Part shown: in pieces, positions 55,759-64,000 of the stretch
Position numbering within the stretch: position 1 is the stretch's first letter
How the letters are laid out: every line of letters starts with the position of its first letter
From: JAHEKD01 sp965215945
Lineage (GTDB): Bacteria; Pseudomonadota; Gammaproteobacteria; Arenicellales; JAHEKD01
Direction: 5' to 3'
DNA length: 64,000 nucleotides
NCBI GenBank assembly: GCA_965215945.1
Contig: CBDCFC010000046.1
Location: 124,001 to 188,000 of the forward strand
Program-made: the position numbers and the translations under genes
The notes under the pieces: generated by a model
Database searches by the model: none
What the model was told of the DNA's origin: nothing
Seen by the model: only the letters and a program-made list of their open reading frames with translations

Positions 55759-56982
55759 CTAGATTATATTTTCGCTTTTTAATTGATCTAGTTCCTCATC
55801 ACTTAGGCCAAGGATTTGCTTAAATACTTCCTCATTGTGACTGCCGATTTCCAGACCCGGCCAGTTTGTTTTTCCGGGTGTTCGCTCTAACTTGGGAATA
55901 ATTGCTGGAATCTTAAGTGGTTTTCCATTGATTTCAACACTTTCGAACATCCCACGTTGTTGATAATGTTTATCATTTATCATGTCCTCAACATTATAGA
56001 TAGGTCCACCTGGAACACGGTTCTGCTCTAAAATTTCAATAATCTGTTTCGAATGTTTTGATAAGCACCATTCACTTAAAGCTTTATCAATAATCGCTTC
56101 ATTTTTGACTCGATCTTCATTGTTCGCCATATCCGGATTTTCAGCTATTTCCTGGTGACCAGCTGCTTTCATCAAGCGTTGGAAGATGGAATCGCCATTA
56201 CCACCAATGACCACGTATTTGCCATCTTTACATCGGTAAGTATTGGTCGGCACAATGCCGGTCAACGTCGTGCCCGAAGGCTCACGTACCACACCGGCTC
56301 CGTCATATTCAGGAATAACCGCTTCCATCAAGTTATACATAGCTTCGTAGATAGCAACGTCAACCACTTGCCCCTGTTGGTTTTTATATCGCTCTAATAG
56401 TGCTAACACAATACCAAGGGCGGCGTGAATGCCGGCAAGTGTATCGCCAATACTCAAGTTTGGCCTTACCGGCGCCTGATCTGGAAAACCGTTAATGGCT
56501 CTAAAGCCGCTAAAACCCTCGCACACTGAGGCGAAACCTGGTTTTTGTGCTAATGGACCAGTTTGTCCATAGCCCGAGATTCTTGTGTAAATCAGCTTAG
56601 GATTAAGCTGTTTGATTTTTTCAGGCCCCAGATTCCAGTTTTCCATTACGCCTGGGCGAAAGTTTTCAATCAATACATCAGCATCAGTTAATAGCGTTTT
56701 AACAATATCCCGTGCTTTTTCTTTTTTTAAATCAAGTGTGATTGACTTTTTGTTACGACCAATACTGCGCCACCAAAGCGAAGTGCCATCTCGGACAACT
56801 CGCCAGTTACGAATTGGATCACCAGTTTGGGGTGGTTCAACTTTGATGACCTCGGCACCGAAATAAGCCAGTATTGAACCTGCAAAGGGGCCGGCAATTA
56901 ACTGGCCAAGCTCGATGACTCTGATGCCGTTTAACGGTGCGTTGGTTGGCTCGGTGGTAATGTCGCTGCTATTATTCATCAT
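55759..56982 (-). CDS. CaiB/BaiF family III CoA transferase
   Basis: A 407-residue enzyme of formyl-CoA transferase/CaiB length: LNGIRVIELGQLIAGPFAGSILAYFGAEVIKVEPPQTGDPIRNWRVV, DVLIENFRPGVMENWNLGPEKIKQLNPKLIYTRISGYGQTGPLAQKPGFASVCEGFSGFRAINGFPDQAP (with the conserved Asp region), and YEAMYNLMEAVIPEYD. It exchanges CoA between acids, for example succinyl-CoA and another acid. It is larger than and different from the 3599-4642 protein, so the two are not recent duplicates. It diverges from the phosphodiesterase gene over 58 bp. Confidence 0.9.
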   Translation of the reverse strand: MMNNSSDITTEPTNAPLNGIRVIELGQLIAGPFAGSILAYFGAEVIKVEPPQTGDPIRNWRVVRDGTSLWWRSIGRNKKSITLDLKKEKARDIVKTLLTDADVLIENFRPGVMENWNLGPEKIKQLNPKLIYTRISGYGQTGPLAQKPGFASVCEGFSGFRAINGFPDQAPVRPNLSIGDTLAGIHAALGIVLALLERYKNQQGQVVDVAIYEAMYNLMEAVIPEYDGAGVVREPSGTTLTGIVPTNTYRCKDGKYVVIGGNGDSIFQRLMKAAGHQEIAENPDMANNEDRVKNEAIIDKALSEWCLSKHSKQIIEILEQNRVPGGPIYNVEDMINDKHYQQRGMFESVEINGKPLKIPAIIPKLERTPGKTNWPGLEIGSHNEEVFKQILGLSDEELDQLKSENII

Positions 56983-57040
56983 GATACATAGTAGTTTCTA
57001 GAATATACTTGTTCTAAATGTATTCACTTTTGTTATCACT

Positions 57041-57529
57041 ATGCAAGTCGCAATTATTTCTGACATTCATGACCATATGGCTAATCTACGTAAGGCTCTA
57101 GCGAAATTACACAACACGGATCTGTTAGTCTGCTGTGGCGACCTGTGCTCGCCATTTATCATTAAAGAATTAGGAAAAAGGTATTCCAAGGATATTCATA
57201 TCGTTTTTGGCAATAATGATGCGGATTTATTTCGCATAACAACAAATGCTTTAAATTATCCAAATATTCAGTTACATGGCGAATTTTTGGAATTAGAAAT
57301 CGATGGTAAAAAATTTGCCATCAATCATTTCGATAATATCGGACGTGCTCTGGCTTTCGGTGATAAATATGATGTGGTTTGTTTTGGGCACAATCATCAG
57401 TTTGAATTATCAACTAACAAACAAACCCTAATCATCAATCCAGGTGAAATCATGGGTGAATTAACAGGTCAGGCGACTTGTGTAATTTATAATACCGCAA
57501 GTCATCAGGCAGAGCGGATCGAGTTATAA
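57041..57529 (+). CDS. YfcE/MJ0936-type metallophosphoesterase
   Basis: A 162-residue calcineurin-like phosphoesterase with all metal motifs: IISDIHDH, LVCCGDLCSP, FGNNDADLF, INHFDN, FGHNHQFEL and NPGEIMG. Such enzymes hydrolyse phosphodiesters or phosphomonoesters; YfcE-like members act on model substrates, with unknown physiological target. It starts at ATG 57041 and ends before a 157-bp gap. Confidence 0.9.
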   Translation: MQVAIISDIHDHMANLRKALAKLHNTDLLVCCGDLCSPFIIKELGKRYSKDIHIVFGNNDADLFRITTNALNYPNIQLHGEFLELEIDGKKFAINHFDNIGRALAFGDKYDVVCFGHNHQFELSTNKQTLIINPGEIMGELTGQATCVIYNTASHQAERIEL

Positions 57530-57649
57530 AACAATTTACTTATATGGTATTGAAATCAAATGAGAAAATATTGTGAATTAGTTAATAGAACTTAATTGGA
57601 TTTGAAATAATAATTAAAAAGAAATACTAATCATAAAGGAGGAAAGCAA

Positions 57650-57703
57650 GTGTCTACTTGTAAACAAACTCAGCGGTTAAACCTTAGTGCTTATGGACGA
57701 TAA
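57650..57703 (+). CDS. 17-codon leader ORF with strong ribosome-binding site
   Basis: AAAGGAGG (57635-57642) stands seven bases before GTG at 57650, opening the ORF (M/V)STCKQTQRLNLSAYGR that ends TAA at 57701-57703. The stop lies just after the ATG (57693) of the large hydrolase gene in another frame, so ribosomes finishing the leader could re-initiate there. No product function is claimed; the ORF is called because the site is the only strong Shine-Dalgarno in the region. Confidence 0.5.
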   Translation: MSTCKQTQRLNLSAYGR

Positions 57704-60137
57704 ATCTAAATATAACGGGTCCAGGGTTGCTGTTCTAGCCGTACATGGGGTCGCAGACCAGTCGGTAAATAAGACAGCCCACCAAGCATGTGCAATTTTG
57801 CTGAGCGAACAACTTGATGTGGAATACGAATTTTTTGATGAGCAGAAAATCCATATCGGCCTTAATTCTATAGTGCTAGATAAACATCTTGACTTGGAAG
57901 CTGATAGTTTATGGAGTTTCCCGCCAGTTCAGTCCAGCAGTATTAGCCACTGTGTTTACCAGCAACAGAAAATTAAATATGTAGATATGCATGATATTGA
58001 ACCGAGTGAACTTGATTGTGAACAACTCGAACATGAATCAATGCGCGAACAATTGCAGGGTTATGAAAACGAGGTTGCTGACAGTGTTCATGAAACAATT
58101 GTTTTAAAGGGTAGACGAGCATCAGATCAGGAGAACAGTGAAGATATTAAGGTAGATGTTTATGAAAGTTATTGGGCTGATTTATCAAGGTTGAAATCAG
58201 GTTATTTCACGGCTTTCTTTGAATTCTACTTGTTCCTGTTTTTTTTCTCCCGAATCGGCGGAATAACCGTTGAACGTGCGGTTGCTTTTTTTCGTTCCAG
58301 TAATGACTGGCGTCTATTACAAAAGCTGCATTGGGTCAGCGAAATCTGTTTGGTCATTGCTATACCGCTCAGCTACATGGCTTTATTAAGCCTTTCTGCA
58401 AGCGGTGCCCCTTATTTATTGCAAGCGATTGCACCAAATATAGATCTGGGTTTGATATTTTTGGCTGTATTTGGCGTATTCGTGGCTGCTATGGGTATTT
58501 TATCGGCATGTTTTTTCGTCAAACAGAGGGGACATCGATGGTGGCCGGTTTTATTTTTACTAATTCTGGTGACAGCTACGGGCTTGATTTTGGCCATTAA
58601 ACCTCTCGCGCAGGATTTGCGATTATTAGTCTTATTACTCTGGTTGCTTTGCTCTTCAGGATTTTTATGGCTTTGTTATGTTTACAATCAACGCAGGCCC
58701 GGTGCTTTTCTGTTCGGGGTGATATTTTTCACTATTACTGGAATTACGTTCACATTTTTTTTATTTGTTAGTTCTACAAATACATTGGAATATGTTTTTA
58801 ATCAGGGGGTTGAAGCGACAAGATGGGTGATTAATTTGAACATAATCAGTTGGGTCGTGTTTGTTTTCTCCACGCTATTTTCGTCAATTACCGGTTTTTA
58901 CATTACTTCAAAGTTACAAGGAAAGGAGAAAACGTTAGCTCAAAAAACAGTTTGGACTCAAACTTTAAGTCTGATTCTTCCCGGCACTTTAATAATGTTG
59001 ATCTCGTTCAGTTTGTTGCAGGCCATTTATCATCTTACCACCAAGTTAATACCTGAGGATGTGATCGCACCGTTGCAGCTATTGATAGATGAATTTATTT
59101 TTCCGCATTTATCTCATGCTCTGGGCATACTTTGTTTGGGTGTGTTGTTCGCATTCTGGATGGTTAGTCCCGCGTTATTTTTCGATAAGTTTAAACCTGA
59201 TTTAGCAAAACGCGTCAAAGCCAGCAGCTGGATAGGGAAAAATCTGACTAATGCCTACAAAAAAATGCGTTGGGTAGGTGAATTATTTCGGATTATGTTA
59301 TTGGTAGCTTTACCAGTTGAATGGTTTTTACACATGGTTCCCAATGATATTGTCCATCACAATATCGACTTCCATCGGAATATTATCCTTTACGGTGGAC
59401 TGCTTATTGTATTTATGATGTTTGGCTCTAAAGGTCCGCTGTCTTTTCTTGGTATGGGTTTCCGGGCAGGCCTTGATGTCGGTTTGGATGTGGCGAACTG
59501 GCTACGCTATCGGCCCAGGGAAACTAATCCCCGGGCCGCCATTTTTCGCAGATATGTGGCAATACTTAAACATATAGCACAGTGGCGTGATCCCAAGACT
59601 GGCCAGGGTTACGATCGGCTAGTGATTGTGGCGCACAGTCAGGGCACAGTGATTACGGCCGACATACTCAGGTTTTTAACACAAGAATTTAAAAATTCTA
59701 ATCTGAGTCAACGATCACCAGAGTTAGCTCGATTTTTCTTATCGGGTACAGACAATATCCCCATCAGCTTACTGACATTTGGCAGTCCTTTAAGACAACT
59801 CTATAGTGAGAGATTCCCACTGCAATATAAGTGGGCTGGCGTAAACGCTGATAATACTAATCAAAAAGGATCGTTCCAAGGGCCTGACCCACACACTTTA
59901 GCATTGACAAGCTGGTCAAATTTGTACTGTAGTGGTGATTATGTAGGAAGGTATTTATGGTGTGAGGAAGATGATGAATATGTTTGGTCAAACACATGGA
60001 CAGATGATCAAAAATCGCACATATATCCTAACGCCAGAGAGAAGTGTCTCGGTGCAGGTGGACATACCAATTATTGGACTGGCGAACTGCCAGACGTTGC
60101 GCTTGAACTGGATAGGCTTATTCATTCACAGCCTTAA
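57693..60137 (+). CDS. Large membrane-embedded alpha/beta-hydrolase-like protein
   Basis: About 814 residues. The N-terminus has VAVLAVHGVADQSVNKTAHQA, matching the HG oxyanion strand of alpha/beta hydrolases. A long membrane region follows (about residues 165-610, roughly ten or eleven hydrophobic helices such as AFFEFYLFLFFFSRIGG, LIFLAVFGVFVAAMGILSACFF, LLLWLLCSSGFLWLCYV, FLHMV). The C-terminal part resumes the fold: YDRLVIVAHSQGTVITADILRFL (Ser near residue 650, the G/A-x-S-x-G elbow), LLTFGSPLRQLYSERFP, NLYCSGDYVGRYLW (candidate Asp) and GAGGHTNYWTGELPDVALELDRL (candidate His). The membrane part seems inserted in the hydrolase. Function unknown; lipase/esterase activity is plausible. A 17-codon leader ORF overlaps its start. 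Confidence 0.75.
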   Translation: MDDKSKYNGSRVAVLAVHGVADQSVNKTAHQACAILLSEQLDVEYEFFDEQKIHIGLNSIVLDKHLDLEADSLWSFPPVQSSSISHCVYQQQKIKYVDMHDIEPSELDCEQLEHESMREQLQGYENEVADSVHETIVLKGRRASDQENSEDIKVDVYESYWADLSRLKSGYFTAFFEFYLFLFFFSRIGGITVERAVAFFRSSNDWRLLQKLHWVSEICLVIAIPLSYMALLSLSASGAPYLLQAIAPNIDLGLIFLAVFGVFVAAMGILSACFFVKQRGHRWWPVLFLLILVTATGLILAIKPLAQDLRLLVLLLWLLCSSGFLWLCYVYNQRRPGAFLFGVIFFTITGITFTFFLFVSSTNTLEYVFNQGVEATRWVINLNIISWVVFVFSTLFSSITGFYITSKLQGKEKTLAQKTVWTQTLSLILPGTLIMLISFSLLQAIYHLTTKLIPEDVIAPLQLLIDEFIFPHLSHALGILCLGVLFAFWMVSPALFFDKFKPDLAKRVKASSWIGKNLTNAYKKMRWVGELFRIMLLVALPVEWFLHMVPNDIVHHNIDFHRNIILYGGLLIVFMMFGSKGPLSFLGMGFRAGLDVGLDVANWLRYRPRETNPRAAIFRRYVAILKHIAQWRDPKTGQGYDRLVIVAHSQGTVITADILRFLTQEFKNSNLSQRSPELARFFLSGTDNIPISLLTFGSPLRQLYSERFPLQYKWAGVNADNTNQKGSFQGPDPHTLALTSWSNLYCSGDYVGRYLWCEEDDEYVWSNTWTDDQKSHIYPNAREKCLGAGGHTNYWTGELPDVALELDRLIHSQP

Positions 60138-60231
60138 TTAAATTTTTTCTCAAGAATTCTTCAATACAAAAAGTCAAACCAACACTGAGCTTTGTTAGAC
60201 TGTAAACTGAACTTGTTTAGTCACTAAGGGC

Positions 60232-62256
60232 ATGGAAAACGATCCATTATTACAGCCTTTCTCTATTCGTCATGTTAGATTTCGTAATCGAATCATGTCC
60301 ACTAGCCATGCCTGTGGGTTAGAAGAAGACGGTGGAATGCCGGCAGAGACTTATCAACGCTATCACCAGGAAAAAGCAAAAGGTGGTTTAGGGTTAACCA
60401 TGTTCGGGGGATCATCATATGTCGATGCCGATTCAACATGGAAAAGCGGGCAGCTAAATATGTCTACAGACCGAATTATTCCTTATTTGCAGTCATTTTC
60501 TGAGCGAATTCATAGTGAAGGTGCAGCACTGATGATTCAGTTAACGCATCTGGGCAGGCGGGGTGAACCCAATACCATAAACTGGTTGTCAACTATTGGA
60601 CCGTCGGTAGTACGAGAAACAGGGCATCGATCATTTCCCAAGCAAATGGATAAATTTGATATCAACCGGGTGGTTAAAGCGTTTGGTGCCGCAGCTTTAC
60701 GTGCAAAACAAGGTGATCTTGATGGTATGGAAACGATGATTGGCGGACATTTAATTGGTCAGTTTTTATCACCCATGACTAATAAACGAACCGACAAATT
60801 TGGTGGCTCATTAGAGAATCGTTGCCGCTTTGGATTATTAGTGCACGAAGAAATACGTAATCGGGTCGGAGATGATTTTATTGTTGGTATGCGTTTTCCT
60901 ATCGATGAAGCGGTGCAGGGAGGTATGGATTTTGATGAATGTATAAGGGCAGCAAACATCTTCCAAAGGTCAGGTCTGATTGATTTTTTCAATGCCAACT
61001 ATGGTCGTATCGATACAGAATTAAAATTGCTGATTGATTGCATGCCGGCGATGGCATCTCCCATTGCACCGTGGTTACAGATCGTTGGTGCGTTTAAAAA
61101 AGAAGTTAAATTGCCAGTGTTTCATGCCGCCCGTATTACCGATTTAGCAACAGCGCGGTATGCGATTCAGGAAGGTCTGCTCGATATGGTGGCAATGACC
61201 CGTGCGCATATTGCTGATCCGCACATCGTCAACAAAATTATCTCAGGTGACGAGGACCGCATACGTCCCTGTGTAGGTATGACGCATTGTATGGGTGATA
61301 ATCGTCCCACTTGTTTACATAATCCGGCCACAGCACGTGAGCGGTTTTGGCCGCAGATTATTCAACCAGGCGCCGAGCGAAAAAAATGCATGGTAGTTGG
61401 GGGTGGCCCGACAGGTCTGGAAGCGGCAAGAATACTCGCTCAGCGTGGCCATGAGGTTACATTGATGGAAGCAACCAAAGAGCTGGGTGGACAGCTTCGA
61501 TTGGCTTGTAAGGCGCATTGGCGAAAGGATGTGATTGGCATCATAGACTGGCGAATTTCGGAGCTTGAGAAGCTGGGCGCAACGGTCAAGACTGATTTTC
61601 TGGCCGCTGAGAGCGACATCATTAATGAATCTCCTGATCTTGTTATTATTGCGACCGGTGGTTTGCCAGATCTCGACTGGCTGCCCGGCAATCAATTCGT
61701 GACCTCAGTAAATGATTTATTAACGGGTAATGTCCCAGTTGGTGATAGTGTCATTGTTTACGACGGTACCGGTCGCCATCCTGGATTGACCGTGGCTGAT
61801 TATTGCAATCAACTCGACAAACTAGAACATCTGGTTTTATTGGATACTCAGCCTGGGGCTGAGCTTGATTACGGTGAGCAAGTAATTTGGCGAAGGGAAT
61901 TAGCTTTAACGAATATTCAGCCAAAACTGGAATTTAGATTGATTTCAGTCAGGCTGCATCAAGATCGACTGCAAGCGTATTTTGTTCATGAGTTATCATG
62001 TGAAGAAATGATTCTGGACGCGGACCAAATTGTCGTTGAACATGGCACCAAGCCGGTCGAGGATTTATTCCAGTCTTTGCAACCGCATTCAGCTAATAAT
62101 GGTGTTACCGATATTGCCAAATTTCTATCCGGAGAACCTCAGTCAACAGACAATAATGCTAATGGCTTTGAGTTGCACAGAATAGGAGACGCCCTATCAA
62201 GCCGAAATGTTGCAGCTGCTATGTTTGATGCTCTGCGTCTTTGTTCAGTGATGTAG
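60232..62256 (+). CDS. DgcA-like NADH:flavin oxidoreductase (FMN/FAD, methylamine demethylase type)
   Basis: A 674-residue protein with an old-yellow-enzyme TIM barrel (about 1-345), a cysteine cluster, and a C-terminal FAD/NAD(P) module (KKCMVVGGGPTGLEAARIL at about 385). The opening PFSIRHVRFRNRIMSTSHACGLEEDGGMPAETYQRYHQEKAKGGLGLTMFGGSS resembles dimethylglycine demethylase DgcA and N-methylproline/stachydrine demethylases rather than 2,4-dienoyl-CoA reductase. The cluster is C347-VG-M-TH-C353...C361, with Met at the second Cys position of trimethylamine dehydrogenase; DgcA-like proteins also lack it. It thus may oxidatively demethylate a methylated amine. A Rieske oxygenase at 30571 could act in the same pathway, an inference. 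Confidence 0.85.
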   Translation: MENDPLLQPFSIRHVRFRNRIMSTSHACGLEEDGGMPAETYQRYHQEKAKGGLGLTMFGGSSYVDADSTWKSGQLNMSTDRIIPYLQSFSERIHSEGAALMIQLTHLGRRGEPNTINWLSTIGPSVVRETGHRSFPKQMDKFDINRVVKAFGAAALRAKQGDLDGMETMIGGHLIGQFLSPMTNKRTDKFGGSLENRCRFGLLVHEEIRNRVGDDFIVGMRFPIDEAVQGGMDFDECIRAANIFQRSGLIDFFNANYGRIDTELKLLIDCMPAMASPIAPWLQIVGAFKKEVKLPVFHAARITDLATARYAIQEGLLDMVAMTRAHIADPHIVNKIISGDEDRIRPCVGMTHCMGDNRPTCLHNPATARERFWPQIIQPGAERKKCMVVGGGPTGLEAARILAQRGHEVTLMEATKELGGQLRLACKAHWRKDVIGIIDWRISELEKLGATVKTDFLAAESDIINESPDLVIIATGGLPDLDWLPGNQFVTSVNDLLTGNVPVGDSVIVYDGTGRHPGLTVADYCNQLDKLEHLVLLDTQPGAELDYGEQVIWRRELALTNIQPKLEFRLISVRLHQDRLQAYFVHELSCEEMILDADQIVVEHGTKPVEDLFQSLQPHSANNGVTDIAKFLSGEPQSTDNNANGFELHRIGDALSSRNVAAAMFDALRLCSVM

Positions 62257-62577
62257 TAATACTAATTCGAGTTTAAGCCTTCTGTATTTTTGGATTTATT
62301 TCTAAAAATAGATTTTGGATAAAACGGTGGATGTGCCGTTAATAACGATAGAGTCACAAATTTGAAAAGTGAGTAGCTGAGATATCGATCTGAAGCTAAG
62401 TGGTGTGAAATTAGAAAGTGAATGGTTTCTAATAAATCATGAGGAAATATTCAAATTCAAGGGTTCAATCTATTCGAACGCAGGTCGGAAAAATACTCAT
62501 TTGAGACATTCAGCGATTTTGTGTCGTTGGTTACAGTTGCTTCTGCACGAATTTTGTGTACATGGTAAGTTAATATC

Positions 62578-62967
62578 ATGACACAATTTCAAGTCTTTAA
62601 AACATCGGAAGCGACGTTCGAACCATTCAGAACGGTGGGGAATGGATATCAAAACGTATGTGAGTGGATTGGCCAAAATACCAATGCACCCTATCAAGCG
62701 GGCATTGCAGAACTCTCTCACATTTGTATCGAAGATTATAAGTTTAGTTTCCATGATTTTTTATATGTTCTAGAAGGCGAGATAATCCTAACGCAAGAAC
62801 AGCGCACCGAGACACTGTCAGTTGGGCAAGCTGTCTATATACCTGAGGGTGCAATTGTTACATTGGATGTACCTAATTATCTCTTATGGATTTATGTTGC
62901 CCGATCACATCAAGGCCATTGGAAGAGGGGCATTAGCACCCCGGGTGCTGTCGTAGAACGACAATAG
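62578..62967 (+). CDS. Small cupin-domain protein
   Basis: A 129-residue single cupin. HDFLYVLEGEIILTQEQRTETLSVGQAVYIPEGAIVTLDVPNYLLWIYV shows the cupin pattern (HxxxxVLxGxxxL...GxxxxIPxGxxxx), with some metal-binding His/Glu positions kept in the first motif. It resembles EutQ-like or small unknown cupins. Function is unknown. The gap 62257-62577 before it contains no gene or clear signal that I can support. Confidence 0.75.
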   Translation: MTQFQVFKTSEATFEPFRTVGNGYQNVCEWIGQNTNAPYQAGIAELSHICIEDYKFSFHDFLYVLEGEIILTQEQRTETLSVGQAVYIPEGAIVTLDVPNYLLWIYVARSHQGHWKRGISTPGAVVERQ

Positions 62968-63090
62968 ATAGTTAAATAGACATTTAAAATGGAGGCTCTG
63001 AGTAAATAACGGGTTTTCAGAGCTTATTGAAACTTATTAGCTAAATCTGTCAGGTCAAGTAAGTGTTTACAAGTTACATTGCGAATACAC

Positions 63091-63471
63091 TTAATTTAAT
63101 GGTGCGGCGCTATCGTCCGTGACATCTTCAACATAGTGATTAATATCCGAAATTATTTGGTAACGCTCTTCCTCGGTTAAATTAGATTCACTCAAGGTGT
63201 CGAGAAGGTGCCCGACAAAAGCCCTGAAGTGTTTGGCATTGATTCCTCTACCTTGATGGGCATGTGATAAGTTTAATCCGGAATATTCTCCCGGTCCTCC
63301 AAGGGCGATAGTGAAAAATTCTTTTTGCATGTTTTTTAATTGATGCATAGGCGTGTTCTTGAAAAAATCAACAAGCGTCTTATCATTTAAAACACGATCA
63401 TAAAATGAGTCAACTAATTGAATGATGGCTGGTTCACCACCGACTTTCTCATATAAAGTTTTTTCATTCAT
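63091..63471 (-). CDS. Group 1 truncated haemoglobin (TrHbN-like)
   Basis: A 126-residue 2-on-2 globin beginning EKTLYEKVGGEPAIIQLVDSFYDRVLNDKTLVDFF. The B10 Tyr is Tyr24 (DSFYDRV), and the proximal F8 His is in LSHAHQGRGINAKHFRAFVGHLL (His72). Such proteins bind O2 and NO and oxidise NO to nitrate or protect respiration. It is encoded 280 bp downstream of a Crp/Fnr-type regulator on the same strand, consistent with NO- or oxygen-linked control. Confidence 0.9.
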   Translation of the reverse strand: MNEKTLYEKVGGEPAIIQLVDSFYDRVLNDKTLVDFFKNTPMHQLKNMQKEFFTIALGGPGEYSGLNLSHAHQGRGINAKHFRAFVGHLLDTLSESNLTEEERYQIISDINHYVEDVTDDSAAPLN

Positions 63472-63751
63472 AGAAGGTACCTGCTCATTAAAGCTGTTGG
63501 TTGTATTCTCAATGTACCAAATTTTTTAAAACTTCAATTGATAACGGCATCGCTAACTATTTGGCAACTTGAAAACTGCTTATTACCCAGCTATTTAAAG
63601 CTGCTAATCATATCGATTTAAACTTATTCCATATCAATTTAAAATACAAGACATGTGCCTAAATAAAACTCGATTTCATTGATATTGACAGCAAAGCGAA
63701 ATACAGCTCGGAGCAAAAGGTACTGTTAAATAATATACCCGCTTAATTCAA

Positions 63752-64000
63752 TTATGACCAATAAGCATATTTTGTTAACTTTTCCACGTTCGGAATAAAA
63801 ATTGAGTCCCGTTTAATTTCCAGCAATTCTTCATCTTCGAGTTGTTTTAAGATGCGAGAGAAAGTTTCTGGTGTAACAGAAATAATAGAGGCGATAGTTT
63901 GTTTGGGGGTGTCAAGCCTAATCTTAGTCGACATCGCGTTGTGGTCTGGTATAAGTCCATTCAAATAATTGACTACTCTTATGGTCGCATTTTCCAGAGT
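63752..64000 (-). CDS. Crp/Fnr-family transcriptional regulator (5' part outside window)
   Basis: The frame remains open to the window edge, so the N-terminal cyclic-nucleotide-like domain is missing here. The readable 82 residues contain the winged helix: TIRVVNYLNGLIPDHNAMSTKIRLDTPKQTIASIISVTPETFSRILKQLEDEELLEIKRDSIFIPNVEKLTKY. The recognition helix VTPETFSRILKQL with SRxLK matches FNR/DNR-like regulators rather than Crp (RQEIGR). Position upstream of a truncated haemoglobin suggests response to NO or oxygen. Whether it holds the FNR cysteines cannot be seen. The 63472-63751 gap shows no clear perfect TTGAT-N4-ATCAA box. Confidence 0.85.
   Translation of the reverse strand, partial: TLENATIRVVNYLNGLIPDHNAMSTKIRLDTPKQTIASIISVTPETFSRILKQLEDEELLEIKRDSIFIPNVEKLTKYAYWS

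Noticed and set aside
60232..62256. 2,4-dienoyl-CoA reductase (FadH)
   Set aside because: The N-terminal sequence and cysteine spacing are nearer to DgcA/N-methylproline demethylase; FadH normally has C-x2-C-x3-C.
63472..63751. FNR/DNR box upstream of the truncated haemoglobin
   Set aside because: Only half-matches such as TTGATAACGGCATCG occur; none fits TTGAT-N4-ATCAA well enough to call.
1..64000. CRISPR array
   Set aside because: No regularly spaced identical repeats of 25-40 bp were seen; the dispersed repeats are irregular and far apart.
1..64000. tRNA or rRNA genes
   Set aside because: No GGTTCGAATCC-type T-arm with a matching acceptor stem or rRNA-like block was found while reading both strands.

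Overview
The window reads as part of the chromosome of a gammaproteobacterium of low-to-medium GC, probably aquatic or marine and heterotrophic. Placement rests on gene content and order: clpS-clpA, purM-purN next to a CDP-alcohol phosphatidyltransferase and hda, pepA-holC diverging from lptF-lptG, proS, mnmA beside a NudJ-type Nudix gene, and a complete LiuR-type leucine degradation cluster. I cannot name a genus from the sequence alone. No rRNA, tRNA, CRISPR array or phage is visible.

Layout. Positions 1-6440: acyl/amino-acid uptake and CoA chemistry (branched-chain-type ABC transporter receptor and LivF-like ATPase, PaaK-like CoA ligase, CaiB-type CoA transferase, thioesterase, hydroxyacid-oxoacid transhydrogenase). 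6516-7018: YoeB-type toxin-antitoxin pair. 7019-19032: branched-chain acyl-CoA catabolism under a LiuR-like MerR regulator (fused IcmF mutase, 3-hydroxyacyl-CoA dehydrogenase, then liuA-liuB-liuD-liuE-liuC). An Lrp/AsnC gene at the end of this run is broken inside its helix-turn-helix by a small palindromic insertion. 19667-22077: RimK ATP-grasp ligase with a retropepsin-like protease and an aspartoacylase-like hydrolase. 22223-24513: an APH-fold kinase overlapping an enolase paralogue with altered active-site residues. 24529-41699: mainly housekeeping genes (mnmA, Nudix, clpS/clpA, Rieske oxygenase, purN, purM, pgsA-like, hda, wrbA, arsC, yihY, acylphosphatase, proS) plus a transposase-derived ORF and an exported intradiol dioxygenase.

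42215-43930 is mobile: an IS1111-group IS110 element with a frameshifted transposase, next to a REP-like hairpin. 43930-49345 carries a lysine-rich protein, holC, pepA, lptF, lptG and an RDD protein. 49346-49743 is an AT-rich gap with a back-to-back pair of consensus DnaA boxes. After this come a YpfJ metalloprotease, a lipoprotein, a complete TRAP transporter (dctP-dctQ-dctM), an exported HExxH/peptidoglycan-binding-like protein, a CoA transferase, a phosphodiesterase, a large membrane serine hydrolase preceded by a 17-codon leader ORF, a DgcA-like flavin oxidoreductase, a cupin, a truncated haemoglobin and a partial Crp/Fnr regulator.

Two dispersed repeat types run through the intergenic spaces of the first 43 kb: short composite palindromes with GTCAT...ATGAC ends, and a longer form of about 257 bp (two good copies) with the same ends and a conserved core. 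Together the catabolic genes suggest import of acids or amino acids, CoA activation, and oxidation of leucine and related branched-chain acyl-CoAs to acetyl-CoA and acetoacetate, with the TRAP transporter supplying dicarboxylates or similar acids. All functional statements are from reading motifs and gene order; no database search was possible.
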